This document shows, piece after piece, positions 8,845 through 17,198 of a stretch of 64,000 nt of DNA. Source of the DNA: Halomonas sp. SpR1 (GTDB lineage Bacteria > Pseudomonadota > Gammaproteobacteria > Pseudomonadales > Halomonadaceae). Below the pieces are notes generated by a model. It was not told the DNA's origin. It ran no database searches and saw only the letters and a list, made by a program, of their open reading frames with translations. Each line of letters begins with the position of its first letter. Positions within the stretch are counted from its first letter, which is position 1. A program made the position numbers and the translations under genes. The DNA lies in contig NZ_JAUAMB010000001.1 in NCBI RefSeq assembly GCF_031010175.1, positions 124,001-188,000 on the forward strand. Direction: 5' to 3'.

Positions 8845-9666
8845 ATGCAGATGATTGATATCGAACAGCTACCTGGGGGAGTTGCTCCGCCCCCAATACG
8901 TGTCGGCGACGCCAGTATCGATGAGGAAACGATTGCATTAGAGATGCAGTATCACCCCGCCGAAACGGCGGGGGAGGCTCAGCTTCAGGCGGCTCGTGCG
9001 TTGGTGGTCAGAGAGCTGCTGCGCCAGCGGGCTAACGCTCTGGGCCTACTGTCGATGCAGGAAGCTACCGAAGCGCAAGAGGATGCGGCGATTGCTGCTT
9101 TGCTCGAACAGGAGCTTGAGGTGCCTGAGCCGGGAGAGGCAGACTGCCGCCGCTTTTTTGACACCCACCGTGAGCGTTTCAGCGAACCGACCCAGTTACG
9201 CGTTCGGCATATTCTGCTCGCCGCAGCGCCGGATGACTCCTTGGGGCGCGACGAAGCGTACCAGCTTGGCGAAAAGCTACTCGAACAGCTTAATCAAATA
9301 CCCGAACGGTTTGCCGAATTTGCTCAACACCACTCCGCGTGTCCTTCCAAAGAGCTGGATGGTGATTTGGGCTGGCTAGTGACGGGGCAGACCGTTGCGG
9401 AGCTTGACCGCGCTTTGCAGCACTTGCCGGAAGGTCTACACGAGCGCCCTTTGGCGTCTCGCTATGGCTGGCACGTGGTGAGTATTGACGAGCGCCGTGA
9501 AGGCCGGGCGTTACCTTTCGATCAGGTCATCGACCGAGTGCGCCATAGCCTACGGGAACAGGCAACTCGACGGGCGTTGCGCCACTATTTACTGGCGTTA
9601 CAGAGCGACATAGGCGTCGAAGGAATTGTCCTGGACGACGATGCTGGCGGCAGTTTGATGCAATAG
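8845..9666 (+). CDS. PpiC-type peptidyl-prolyl cis-trans isomerase (nar-associated)
   Basis: The 273-residue protein has a parvulin domain at about residues 115-215 (QLRVRHILLAA, LDGDLGWLVTGQTVAELDRAL, SRYGWHVVSIDER). The N-terminal half is acidic and helical, without a signal peptide, so it should be cytoplasmic, unlike SurA or PpiD. A similar gene follows narI in Pseudomonas nar clusters, where it is often called NifM-like. A role in folding or assembly of nitrate reductase or Moco enzymes is inferred from position only. AGAGGAG precedes the start. Its stop codon lies inside a triplicated 13-bp repeat. Confidence 0.85.
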   Translation: MQMIDIEQLPGGVAPPPIRVGDASIDEETIALEMQYHPAETAGEAQLQAARALVVRELLRQRANALGLLSMQEATEAQEDAAIAALLEQELEVPEPGEADCRRFFDTHRERFSEPTQLRVRHILLAAAPDDSLGRDEAYQLGEKLLEQLNQIPERFAEFAQHHSACPSKELDGDLGWLVTGQTVAELDRALQHLPEGLHERPLASRYGWHVVSIDERREGRALPFDQVIDRVRHSLREQATRRALRHYLLALQSDIGVEGIVLDDDAGGSLMQ

Positions 9667-9692
9667 CTTGAGGCAATAGCTTGATGCAACAG
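9654..9692 (+). repeat. Three 13-bp tandem units across the ppiC stop
   Basis: The units are TTTGATGCAATAG, CTTGAGGCAATAG and CTTGATGCAACAG, differing at one to three positions. The first contains the stop codon of the upstream gene. The unit is not a multiple of three, so copy-number change would keep the TAG stop. Confidence 0.8.
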
Positions 9693-9714
9693 TAAGGCTA
9701 AGAGGAGAGGGTTG

Positions 9715-10293
9715 ATGTCCCATGTTCCTGTAGATGCACTTTTCGCTCCGCTTGGCATCGCGGTGCTAACGGTTTCCGATACGCGTGGATTCGATGAAGA
9801 TGGCAGCGGTGACCTGCTGGTTAAACATCTAAATGAAAGCGGCCATGTCCTGGTGGAGAGGCGCATCGTTGTTGATGATATCTACCAGGTTCGCGCCGTG
9901 GTCTCGGAGTGGATTGCGCGAACAGATATCCACGCGATTCTGGTTAATGGCGGCACTGGTTTTACTACCCGGGATACCACTCCCGAAGCGCTGTTGCCGC
10001 TGTTTGACAAAGCGATTGAGGGGTATGGGGAGCTATTTCGGCACTACTCCCTGAAGACGATCGGCACTGCAACGATTCAGTCCCGCGCTGTAGCGGGGGT
10101 GGCCAACCAAACGATGGTGTTTGCGATGCCTGGCTCGCCTAAGGCGTGTGCCTTAGCGTGGGACAGAATTATCTCTTTGCAATTGGACGCCCGCACTCGT
10201 CCCTGTAACTTTGCCGCCATGGTGCTCCCTTCAGTGACCCCGTGCAGCGGACGTCACGTAGCGAGCCTTTCCAGTGAGGTGGAGCGCTTATGA
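9715..10293 (+). CDS. moaB: Molybdenum cofactor biosynthesis protein MoaB
   Basis: This MoaB/Mog-fold protein of 192 residues is implicated in adenylylation of molybdopterin before Mo insertion. Motifs are LTVSDTR near the start, VNGGTGFTTRDTTPEAL and FAMPGSPKACALAWDRII. I chose the ATG over the TTG directly before it because AGGAGAGG is correctly spaced. It overlaps moeA by ATGA. No mogA, moaC, moaD or moaE lies in the window, so the cofactor pathway is completed elsewhere. Confidence 0.93.
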   Translation: MSHVPVDALFAPLGIAVLTVSDTRGFDEDGSGDLLVKHLNESGHVLVERRIVVDDIYQVRAVVSEWIARTDIHAILVNGGTGFTTRDTTPEALLPLFDKAIEGYGELFRHYSLKTIGTATIQSRAVAGVANQTMVFAMPGSPKACALAWDRIISLQLDARTRPCNFAAMVLPSVTPCSGRHVASLSSEVERL

Positions 10294-11552
10294 ACTGTCA
10301 ATGCGCTGACTTAGTAACCCCCGGCTTATTAGATCTGTTTGAGGCACGCCAACGGCTTATTGACGCAGCCACGCCCATCAATGCAGTAGAAAATGTCACC
10401 CTTGAACAGGCGGCGGGGCGGGTATTGGCAGAGACGGTTGTCGCGCCTCTCGATATGCCGGGGGTGGATAACAGCGCTATGGATGGCTATGCGCTGCGTC
10501 TAGCTGACTACCAGGCCGTACCTGATAGGGCTGGTTTGCCGGTTCTTCAGCGCGTACCTGCGGGGGCAGGGGTATTGCTGCTTCCTGAAGGGGGCTGCGC
10601 GCGTATTTTTACCGGCGCTCCGGTGCCGGTGGGGGCTGATATCGTGGTACCGCAAGAGCGGGCCACCCTTGATCAGCGCGGGCATATCCATCTTGAAGGT
10701 AAGCTGTCCGCAGGCGCTAATATTCGCCGTCAAGGCGAGGAGACCCGCATGGGCACCCCGCTACTTGCTAAAGGTGAGTCTCTTGATGCTGCATCCATTG
10801 CGCTGCTGGCAAGTCATGGAATTAACACGGTGTCCGTCAAACGGCGCCTGCGGGTGGCGCTGCTCTCAACCGGCGATGAGCTGATTGCCCCAGGCACGGC
10901 GCGATCACCAGGGCAGGTGTACGACAGCAATCGCGCCATGCTTAACGTGCTGCTCGCGCAAGCGCAGTGCGATGTGCTGGATCTGGGCGTCATCGCGGAT
11001 TCACCGCATTCACTGCATCAGGCCTTTGAACACGCACAAGCCGTTGCGGATGTGGTGGTGTGCAGCGGAGGCGTTTCGGTAGGTGAGGAGGATCACGTGC
11101 GTCCGGTAATAGAGCAGCGCGGCGGGCTACATTTTCATGGGGTCGCCATGAAACCAGGAAAGCCCTTTGCGTTCGGCTATCTAGGCGCGGCGCCTTCCTC
11201 TTCCATTCCGTTAATCGCGCTGCCGGGCAACCCCGTGGCTTCACTAGTCGGTTGGCAACTGCTGGCGCTGGCGTTTTTTCATGCCATGCAAGGTAAAGCG
11301 GTAGCGGCACTTCAGCGTTACCCGATAAAAGCTGGCTTTGCTCAGCGTGGCCCCCGGGGGCGCTGCGAACTGTTAAGGGTGGTGCTTGAATGGTCAAAGG
11401 GGCATCCGGTTGCGCAACTAGCGGGTGGGCAGGGCTCGCATATGCTCAGTGCGGCGAGCCAGGCCCACGGCTATTTAATGGTACATCCTGATACCGACGT
11501 GGCGGAAGGGAGTACCTACCACTACTACCCCATCAATCAGTTCGCCGTTTGA
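10290..11552 (+). CDS. moeA: Molybdopterin molybdenumtransferase MoeA
   Basis: MoeA inserts molybdate into adenylylated molybdopterin. The 420-residue protein has the usual layout: DMPGVDNSAMDGYALR, RIFTGAPVPVGADIVVPQE, STGDEL, the MoCF-binding domain with VVCSGGVSVGEEDHVRP, MKPGKPFAFG and LPGNPVASLV, then a C-terminal beta domain. It starts inside the moaB stop and is followed after 53 nt by the DGC-domain gene, within one transcription unit. Confidence 0.95.
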   Translation: MNCQCADLVTPGLLDLFEARQRLIDAATPINAVENVTLEQAAGRVLAETVVAPLDMPGVDNSAMDGYALRLADYQAVPDRAGLPVLQRVPAGAGVLLLPEGGCARIFTGAPVPVGADIVVPQERATLDQRGHIHLEGKLSAGANIRRQGEETRMGTPLLAKGESLDAASIALLASHGINTVSVKRRLRVALLSTGDELIAPGTARSPGQVYDSNRAMLNVLLAQAQCDVLDLGVIADSPHSLHQAFEHAQAVADVVVCSGGVSVGEEDHVRPVIEQRGGLHFHGVAMKPGKPFAFGYLGAAPSSSIPLIALPGNPVASLVGWQLLALAFFHAMQGKAVAALQRYPIKAGFAQRGPRGRCELLRVVLEWSKGHPVAQLAGGQGSHMLSAASQAHGYLMVHPDTDVAEGSTYHYYPINQFAV

Positions 11553-11605
11553 AGAGATTTTTTAGTCAGTGGCCGCTGATGACGTCTGTTTCTATAGGAG
11601 AGGGT

Positions 11606-12013
11606 ATGTCTTCACATCACAAACCTCGCACACTGATTTATGCCTGCTCCGGCTGCTCTGATGTGGCGCAACTTGCCAATAGTGTAGCCCTTCGCCTGGA
11701 TCATGCAGGAGCAGCAGAAATGTCCTGTATTGCCGGTGTCGGGGGCGGCGTGCCGGGCCTGGTGCGCATTGCCCGTTCCGGGCGTCCTATTGTGGCTATT
11801 GATGGCTGTCAGATGCACTGTGCCAGCCACTGTCTCTCCAAGGCGGGTGTGATTCCCACTGAGCACGTAAAACTGTATGAGAATGGACTCCGCAAGCGGC
11901 GAGGCCAATTTTATGATGAGCAAACCATCTCCGACGTCACCGCAGAGGTGAAAGGGCTCATTGCCCGGCTGCCTGTTAATGCCAGCTCCCAGGTTGAGGA
12001 GCCCGCAGAATGA
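11606..12013 (+). CDS. DGC-domain putative metal-binding protein in the Moco cluster
   Basis: This small cytosolic protein (135 residues) has six cysteines: Cys14 and Cys17 (CSGC), Cys41, Cys68 in the DGC motif ([14 protein letters not shown]), Cys72 and Cys76. The pattern matches the DGC domain family, predicted to bind zinc or another metal, with no established function known to me. ATAGGAGAGGG precedes the chosen ATG; a TTG start 57 nt earlier would overlap moeA but has no comparable site. Its stop overlaps the moaA start (ATGA), so it is translationally coupled to cofactor synthesis. Confidence 0.8.
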   Translation: MSSHHKPRTLIYACSGCSDVAQLANSVALRLDHAGAAEMSCIAGVGGGVPGLVRIARSGRPIVAIDGCQMHCASHCLSKAGVIPTEHVKLYENGLRKRRGQFYDEQTISDVTAEVKGLIARLPVNASSQVEEPAE

Positions 12014-12999
12014 GTAAGTTAGTCGATGGCTATGGCCGGACGGTACGTTACCTGCGCATCTCGGTGACTGACCGCTGTGATTTTCGCTGTGTGTATTGCA
12101 TGGCGGAGGAGATGACCTTTCTGCCGCGTGCCCAACTGCTTACCCTCGAGGAGATAGCCGCGCTGTCGCAAGCATTCGTCGAGTTGGGCGTAGAGAAAAT
12201 CCGCCTGACCGGTGGTGAGCCGTTAGTACGCCAAGGGGTGCTAACGTTAGTGGAAAAACTCGGTAAATTGGCAGGCCTGGGCGAACTGGCCATGACCACC
12301 AACGGCTCTGGGCTGGTCAAACATGCCAGCGCTTTGCGACAAGGCGGGCTTAATCGGCTCAATATTAGCCTCGATTCGCTCAAACCAGAGCGCTTTAATG
12401 CCTTGACCCGTACGGGCGACCTTAGTCAAGTGATCGCGGGTATTCGCGCAGCTCGCCAAGCGGGTTTTGATTCCATCAAACTTAACGCCGTATTACTCAA
12501 GGGGCGTAATGATGACGAAATCCTCGACCTGGTGAACTTTGCCCGGGTTGAGGGCGTGGATATCAGTTTTATCGAAGAAATGCCGCTAGGCGCGATTAGC
12601 GAGCATAATCGTGGTGAAACCTTTCTTTCCACCGATACGGTGCGTGAGACCATAGCGCAACATTATCAACTCTTACCCACTACCGAGACCACCTTGGGGC
12701 CATCCCGTTATTACCGCATGGCGGACAGCCAGTCGCGCATTGGGTTTATCTCCCCCCATAGCCACAATTTCTGTGGCGCTTGTAATCGTGTTCGGGTTAC
12801 GGCGGAAGGGCGGCTACTCCTTTGCCTGGGCAATGAGCACTCGGTAGATTTACGTGCCGTCATGCGCCGTTATCCGGGGGATACCCAGCGGCTTAAAACC
12901 AGCATTGTGGCGGCAATGCAGAAAAAACCAGAACGGCACCACTTCACCACGGATGGGGATGTTCAAATAGTGAGGTTTATGAACGCAACAGGTGGGTAA
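12010..12999 (+). CDS. moaA: GTP 3',8-cyclase MoaA
   Basis: MoaA is a radical-SAM enzyme that performs the first step of molybdopterin synthesis, converting GTP to 3',8-cyclo-7,8-dihydro-GTP. The N-terminal cluster motif is CDFRCVYC, and the C-terminal cluster is supplied by [20 protein letters not shown]. The protein ends in the conserved Gly-Gly (NATGG) needed for activity. Its 329 residues are family-typical. It is the last gene of the nar-Moco operon and overlaps the DGC gene. Confidence 0.96.
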   Translation: MSKLVDGYGRTVRYLRISVTDRCDFRCVYCMAEEMTFLPRAQLLTLEEIAALSQAFVELGVEKIRLTGGEPLVRQGVLTLVEKLGKLAGLGELAMTTNGSGLVKHASALRQGGLNRLNISLDSLKPERFNALTRTGDLSQVIAGIRAARQAGFDSIKLNAVLLKGRNDDEILDLVNFARVEGVDISFIEEMPLGAISEHNRGETFLSTDTVRETIAQHYQLLPTTETTLGPSRYYRMADSQSRIGFISPHSHNFCGACNRVRVTAEGRLLLCLGNEHSVDLRAVMRRYPGDTQRLKTSIVAAMQKKPERHHFTTDGDVQIVRFMNATGG

Positions 13000-13115
13000 T
13001 ACGATTCAGTCAATGCTCTTAACTACCTAGTTCTAAACTACCAGGGGGTAGTGGTTAATTGCGCTTTCCGTTAAGCTCCTCTGCAATTTTTATCTGCTTG
13101 CTTTGAGGTGAGTGT

Positions 13116-13949
13116 ATGTGGAGCCTAAGGCTGTCTGCAATATCACTATCAGTACTCATGATAGCGGGTTGCACAGATCCCAAAATAGATACTAGCTCCA
13201 TGCCTGCGGCGGTGGTCTCCGTTGAGGAAGTGCGTAACTCGTTGCCTACCTACAAGCGCGATGAGTTTGACCAGGGGTTGATCATTATCGCTACGTCGAC
13301 CTCGTTCAGGGGGATCGATATTCTCAACCCCCATCGTATGAACGCCGCTGAGATCGCTGAAACCGCCAATGCGCAAATGCATGGATTAACGGGGGATCAG
13401 GTGATCCAGCGTGCCGACCAGATTCTGCGCGAGCGCCGGTCACGGGAACGCGAACAGGCTATTCGCACTTTAAAGCGACTGGAAGAGAAACGCGAAAAAG
13501 CCGCCAGTGACCAGCAGCAGTTAGCGCGGTTCACTATTGATAGTGCCCGCTATTACATTGGCGCAAGCCCCTATGGTGCCCCGGAGCCCGTGATTGATCT
13601 TGAAGTGACCAATGGCACAGATCAGGTCATTTCCGAGCTGCTGCTGAACGGCGTTGTGACGAGCCCTGATCGCTCAGTTCCGTGGGTGGATGAGTCTTTC
13701 TACTATGTCATTCCTGACGGCATTGAGCCGGGAGAAACCTTGTCTTGGAGCCTTGCGCCTAACCGCTTTGGTCCATGGGGAAATGCTCAAATACCCGTTG
13801 ATGCAGAACTGACAGTGACCCTGGAAGGGCTGAAGGGGATTGATGAGCAACGATTATGGGACTCACCTGAGCTCACGGAACACGAATTGGCCAAACTTGA
13901 GCGACTGCGGGAGGAGTATGGCGGCATTGCACTCTCGCGTGTGGAATAA
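13116..13949 (+). CDS. Predicted lipoprotein of unknown function
   Basis: The 277-residue protein has a lipoprotein signal (LSVLMIAGC, lipidated Cys19) followed by DPKIDTSS, an opening seen in DUF6694-type lipoproteins. Residues 30-75 form a helical segment (SVEEVRNSLPTYKRDEFDQGLIIIA), 110-140 a charged likely coiled coil, and the C-terminal half a beta-rich domain (FTIDSARYY, DLEVTNGTDQVISELLLNGVV). It should sit in the cell envelope. GAGGTGAG precedes the start. No function can be assigned. Confidence 0.75.
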   Translation: MWSLRLSAISLSVLMIAGCTDPKIDTSSMPAAVVSVEEVRNSLPTYKRDEFDQGLIIIATSTSFRGIDILNPHRMNAAEIAETANAQMHGLTGDQVIQRADQILRERRSREREQAIRTLKRLEEKREKAASDQQQLARFTIDSARYYIGASPYGAPEPVIDLEVTNGTDQVISELLLNGVVTSPDRSVPWVDESFYYVIPDGIEPGETLSWSLAPNRFGPWGNAQIPVDAELTVTLEGLKGIDEQRLWDSPELTEHELAKLERLREEYGGIALSRVE

Positions 13950-13962
13950 GAGCAGCGTAAAA

Positions 13963-13996
13963 ACCAGAGCGCCCTATTCGATAACAGATAGGGCGC
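13963..13996 (-). terminator. Hairpin between convergent genes
   Basis: Perfect 9-bp arms GCGCCCTAT and ATAGGGCGC flank a 10-nt loop. Read on the minus strand, the stem is followed shortly by TTTTT, so it best serves the leftward small gene. It may work in both directions. Confidence 0.55.
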
Positions 13997-14052
13997 ACGC
14001 ATAGCTAGGTTAAATTAGCGTTACTCATTTACCCATGACTAAGCGGGGTTAC

Positions 14053-14253
14053 TTACTCTTTGGCTTCATGATCGGCCAGGGCGGCGACAATTGCCTCTTC
14101 CCACTGCCCTTCGGTTAAACCCCAATGCTCCATCTCTGACTGATCGGCGCTGCCTTCCGACGCCGCGCGCAGTTTATCGACGCTGCTGCTCTCATAACAG
14201 TGCTTGGCGAAGTCTTTGGTTTTTACATCTTTTAGCTGGTTAATCATCGACAT
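14053..14253 (-). CDS. Small acidic cytosolic protein, unknown function
   Basis: The 66-residue protein runs MSMINQLKDVKTKDFAKHCY to ALADHEAKE. It has no signal or membrane segment and a single Cys19. AAGGAA is correctly placed before the ATG, and codon use resembles its neighbours, so I take it as a real gene. It is convergent with the lipoprotein gene. I do not recognise a domain. Confidence 0.65.
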   Translation of the reverse strand: MSMINQLKDVKTKDFAKHCYESSSVDKLRAASEGSADQSEMEHWGLTEGQWEEAIVAALADHEAKE

Positions 14254-14590
14254 GTTGAGTTCCTTTCAAGGTCAATAGTGAGGAAATGCCCACTCATTGT
14301 AGCAATTCTGGCCACTTTTACCTGACTTGGTTCCCAGCTCTGCTGAGTAAAGGTGAGAAAAATTGTAGAGAAGGCTTGCTATGGGGCTATGCAGCCATCA
14401 GCGTATCGATAAAAATCTTACCGGCGATACTCGCCAGCAGCAGCATAACCAAATTATCAAACCAGCGGTGGGGCATTGCTAAACAGGTTCACTGCGACTA
14501 ATAGGGCGATAGCGAGTTGAAGGCTACCCGTCGCTCTTCTAGCGCATAGCTGCCACTCAATCGGCAGCTATACGTTTAGGTTTAGCGCTG
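14254..14590. other. 337-nt gap with no supported gene
   Basis: The left end holds the promoter of the small minus-strand gene. On the minus strand a 29-codon frame (14387-14476) encodes a hydrophobic stretch (WFDNLVMLLLASIAGKIFID), and the same frame continues upstream through two stops into VAFNSLSPY. It has no ribosome binding site and may be a relic. The right end holds the hairpin after ppnN. Confidence 0.4.
14546..14571 (-). terminator. Hairpin after ppnN
   Basis: The arms ATAGCTGCC and GGCAGCTAT (9 bp) enclose an 8-nt loop about 20 nt past the ppnN stop. No T-run follows on the minus strand, so termination strength is doubtful. Confidence 0.4.
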
Positions 14591-15973
14591 TTACTTCAAT
14601 ACATAGCAGGGCACATAGTGCTGACCATCGAGTTTCATGCGCCCTTGGGCTACAAACGAGGTGAGTAGCTCGTCAAGGCGTTCCATGAGTTCGGGCTCTG
14701 CGGTTAGCACAAAGGGGCCGTGGGCTTCAATGGCACGAATGCCGGCTTCTTTGACGTTACCCGCGACGATCCCCGAGAAAGCGCGGCGCAGATTGGCGGC
14801 GAGCTCGTGGGTGGGCTGCTGGCGGTGCAGCGCTAAGCCACGCATGGCGTCGTGAGTCGGCTCAAAGGTTGCCTGAAAATCGCGTGCAATGGTCAATCGC
14901 CAGTTGTAGTAAAACGCATCCTGATGGGTGCGTCGGAACTCAGAGATCTCATCGATACCCTGACGCATGGTGCGCGCAACCGAGACCGGGTCGCCAGTAA
15001 TGATGGTATAGTAGCGGCGGATATCCTCACCGAGGGTATAGACCAGGAATTCATCAATTTTCTGAAAGTAGGCCGCAGAATCGGCGGGGCCAGTGAAAAC
15101 TAATGGGAAGGGAATATCCTTGTTGCTGGGGTGGAGCAGGATGCCCAGCAAATAGAGAATCTCTTCAGCGGTGCCAACCCCACCTGGGAACACTATAATG
15201 CCATGGCCCAGACGCACAAAGGCTTCCAAGCGTTTTTCAATGTCTGGCATCACCACCAGTTCATTGACAATGGGGTTAGGCGCTTCGGCAGCGATAATGC
15301 CGGGCTCTGAAATACCTAAATAGCGACCCTCTTTGCGCCGCTGTTTGGCATGGGCAACGTTAGCGCCTTTCATGGGGCCTTTCATTGCGCCAGGGCCACA
15401 GCCGGTACAAATATCTAAATCGCGCAGGCCTAAATGGTAACCCACATCTTTGGTATATTCGTACTCTTCCCGGGAGATAGAGTGTCCGCCCCAACACACC
15501 ACCAGGCTAGGGTCTCGGCCAGGTTTTAGCGTTCCCGCTTTACGCAGAATATGGAAGACCGCATTGGTGGTGCCTTCTCCCGTACTAAGATCAAAACGGT
15601 TGTGGTGCTGAATTTCGTTGTAAACGTAAACAATATCGCGAATGATCGAAGATAAGTGCTCACGGATACCGCGAATCATGCGGCCATCTACAAAAGCTTC
15701 GGCGGGGGCGTTGGTTAGCTTTAAGCGAATGCCGCGATCTTGCTGCAGCACTTCAATATCGAAATCTTTATAGGCTTCTAAAATAGCCAGGCTATCGTCA
15801 CTGGGATTGCCACAATTGAGTACTGCCAACGCACAGCGCCGAAGTAGGTCGTGGAGACCGCTTTGAGAAGTTTTGTGCAGCCGGTTAACTTCATGCTGAG
15901 AGAGTACTTCGAGGCTTCCTTCGGGGGAAATAATGCTGGAAAGGGTGGCGCGAGGTTGAACGTTTTCGGTCAT
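14591..15973 (-). CDS. ppnN: Nucleotide 5'-monophosphate nucleosidase PpnN (YgdH, LOG family)
   Basis: PpnN cleaves the N-glycosidic bond of purine and pyrimidine 5'-monophosphates to base plus ribose 5-phosphate; in E. coli it is stimulated by (p)ppGpp. The LOG-family core is seen in GGHSISREEYEYTK, CTGCGPGAMKGPMKGA and FPGGVGTAEEILYLLG. N- and C-terminal extensions (PpnN N and DUF3412-type) bring it to 460 residues, close to the E. coli protein (454). AAGGA precedes the ATG. Confidence 0.93.
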   Translation of the reverse strand: MTENVQPRATLSSIISPEGSLEVLSQHEVNRLHKTSQSGLHDLLRRCALAVLNCGNPSDDSLAILEAYKDFDIEVLQQDRGIRLKLTNAPAEAFVDGRMIRGIREHLSSIIRDIVYVYNEIQHHNRFDLSTGEGTTNAVFHILRKAGTLKPGRDPSLVVCWGGHSISREEYEYTKDVGYHLGLRDLDICTGCGPGAMKGPMKGANVAHAKQRRKEGRYLGISEPGIIAAEAPNPIVNELVVMPDIEKRLEAFVRLGHGIIVFPGGVGTAEEILYLLGILLHPSNKDIPFPLVFTGPADSAAYFQKIDEFLVYTLGEDIRRYYTIITGDPVSVARTMRQGIDEISEFRRTHQDAFYYNWRLTIARDFQATFEPTHDAMRGLALHRQQPTHELAANLRRAFSGIVAGNVKEAGIRAIEAHGPFVLTAEPELMERLDELLTSFVAQGRMKLDGQHYVPCYVLK

Positions 15974-16200
15974 TAGCGGGGCTGTCCTTAATCGTTAGAT
16001 GTCTCTTGGCATATTACCACGCCCAGGCGGAGGGTACAGAGCGCAGCTGCCCCGCCCTGCTGTGCTATTATGAAGCATATTTTACAGGACGGCGGCAATA
16101 GCGCTTTTGGGTACTTACTTTTACTTACTGAGCTGTTGCCTAAAGCGTGCTCTCATAGAGAGCGGCTAAAGACCGTTACCCAAGACCATGGCGCTTTACT

Positions 16201-17106
16201 ATGTTCAATGCCCACTATTTTCGTACCTTTATTACGCTTGTTGAAACAGGCAGCTTTACCCGCACAGCTCAACGTTTAGAAATGACCCAGCCAGGCGTAA
16301 GCCAGCACGTTCGCAAATTAGAAGATTATTTAAATAAAGCGCTGTTAGAGCGTAAAGGGCGTAGCTTTACCTTAACCGAATCGGGGCGGCGTGCTTACGA
16401 TTACGCCTTAAAACTGTTTGCTGAGCATGAGCAGTTTCGTCACGGGTTAGACGATGACTCCTTGGATAGCGGTGACTGCCGTATTGCCTCGCCGGGCAGC
16501 GTTGGTCTGATGTTTTATCCATATATATTGGGGCAGCAGCAGATGCACCCCAATTTAACGGTCAATTACAGCTTTGCGTTTAATCACGAAATCGTTAATG
16601 ACCTGCTAGAAGGGCGTTATGACATCGGGATAGTCACCGAAGCAATGCGCCATCCTGAACTCGATTGCACTATTTGGCATGAAGAGCCGCTCTGCCTGGT
16701 TGTGCCGGCTGACTTTGCGGGCAATACGCTGTCAGATTTAATGGGCATCGGCTTTCTCAACTATTACGATGGCATTAACCATGCCAATGCACTCCTGCGG
16801 GCCAATTACCCCGACGAGTTCCGCTCAATGACTCATTTCCGCCATCAAGGCTTTACCAATGAAGTCAGTATGGTGCTGGATGCCGTGGCCAGGGGATTAG
16901 GTTTTTCGGTAGTGTCGCGATTGGTACTGGAAACCTCGCCCTGGCAGCGCCAGGTAAAAGCGTTGAACCTGCCCAATGCGGTCAATGAAGTCCTCTATTT
17001 GCTGCGCCGCCGCGACTCGGTGCTGCCCAAACGTTACGAGAAGCTGTTAGACGGTTTTCACGCTCAGCGTCTACAAGAAAAATCGCCCCTGGTGCCGTCT
17101 AGTTAA
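16201..17106 (+). CDS. LysR-family transcriptional regulator
   Basis: The 301-residue protein has an N-terminal winged helix-turn-helix (FRTFITLVETGSFTRTAQRLEMTQPGVSQHVRKLE) and a C-terminal periplasmic-binding-like effector domain. The start lacks a good Shine-Dalgarno, but the ATG at MFNAHYFRTF fits the family. It is divergent from ppnN, a common arrangement for LysR regulators, though ppnN is not an obvious target. Effector unknown. Confidence 0.88.
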   Translation: MFNAHYFRTFITLVETGSFTRTAQRLEMTQPGVSQHVRKLEDYLNKALLERKGRSFTLTESGRRAYDYALKLFAEHEQFRHGLDDDSLDSGDCRIASPGSVGLMFYPYILGQQQMHPNLTVNYSFAFNHEIVNDLLEGRYDIGIVTEAMRHPELDCTIWHEEPLCLVVPADFAGNTLSDLMGIGFLNYYDGINHANALLRANYPDEFRSMTHFRHQGFTNEVSMVLDAVARGLGFSVVSRLVLETSPWQRQVKALNLPNAVNEVLYLLRRRDSVLPKRYEKLLDGFHAQRLQEKSPLVPSS

Positions 17107-17130
17107 TAAGGCATCAAGGGCGTTTTTATT
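17084..17130 (+). terminator. Rho-independent terminator of the LysR gene
   Basis: A 13-position stem (CGCCCCTGGTGCC with GGCATCAAGGGCG, one mismatch and one G-T) is followed by TTTTTATT. The left arm and loop overlap the last codons and stop of the gene. Confidence 0.8.
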
Positions 17131-17170
17131 ACTTAAAGCGCTATCACTTCACATCTGGCCAACTCTGCCG

Positions 17171-17198
17171 TTAGTCACGACATGTTAGTCACGATATT
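17171..17198 (-). repeat. 14-bp tandem duplication at the gcvP stop
   Basis: TTAGTCACGACATG is followed directly by TTAGTCACGATATT (12 of 14 identical). Each copy carries a TAA on the minus strand; the inner one is the gcvP stop. Confidence 0.7.
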
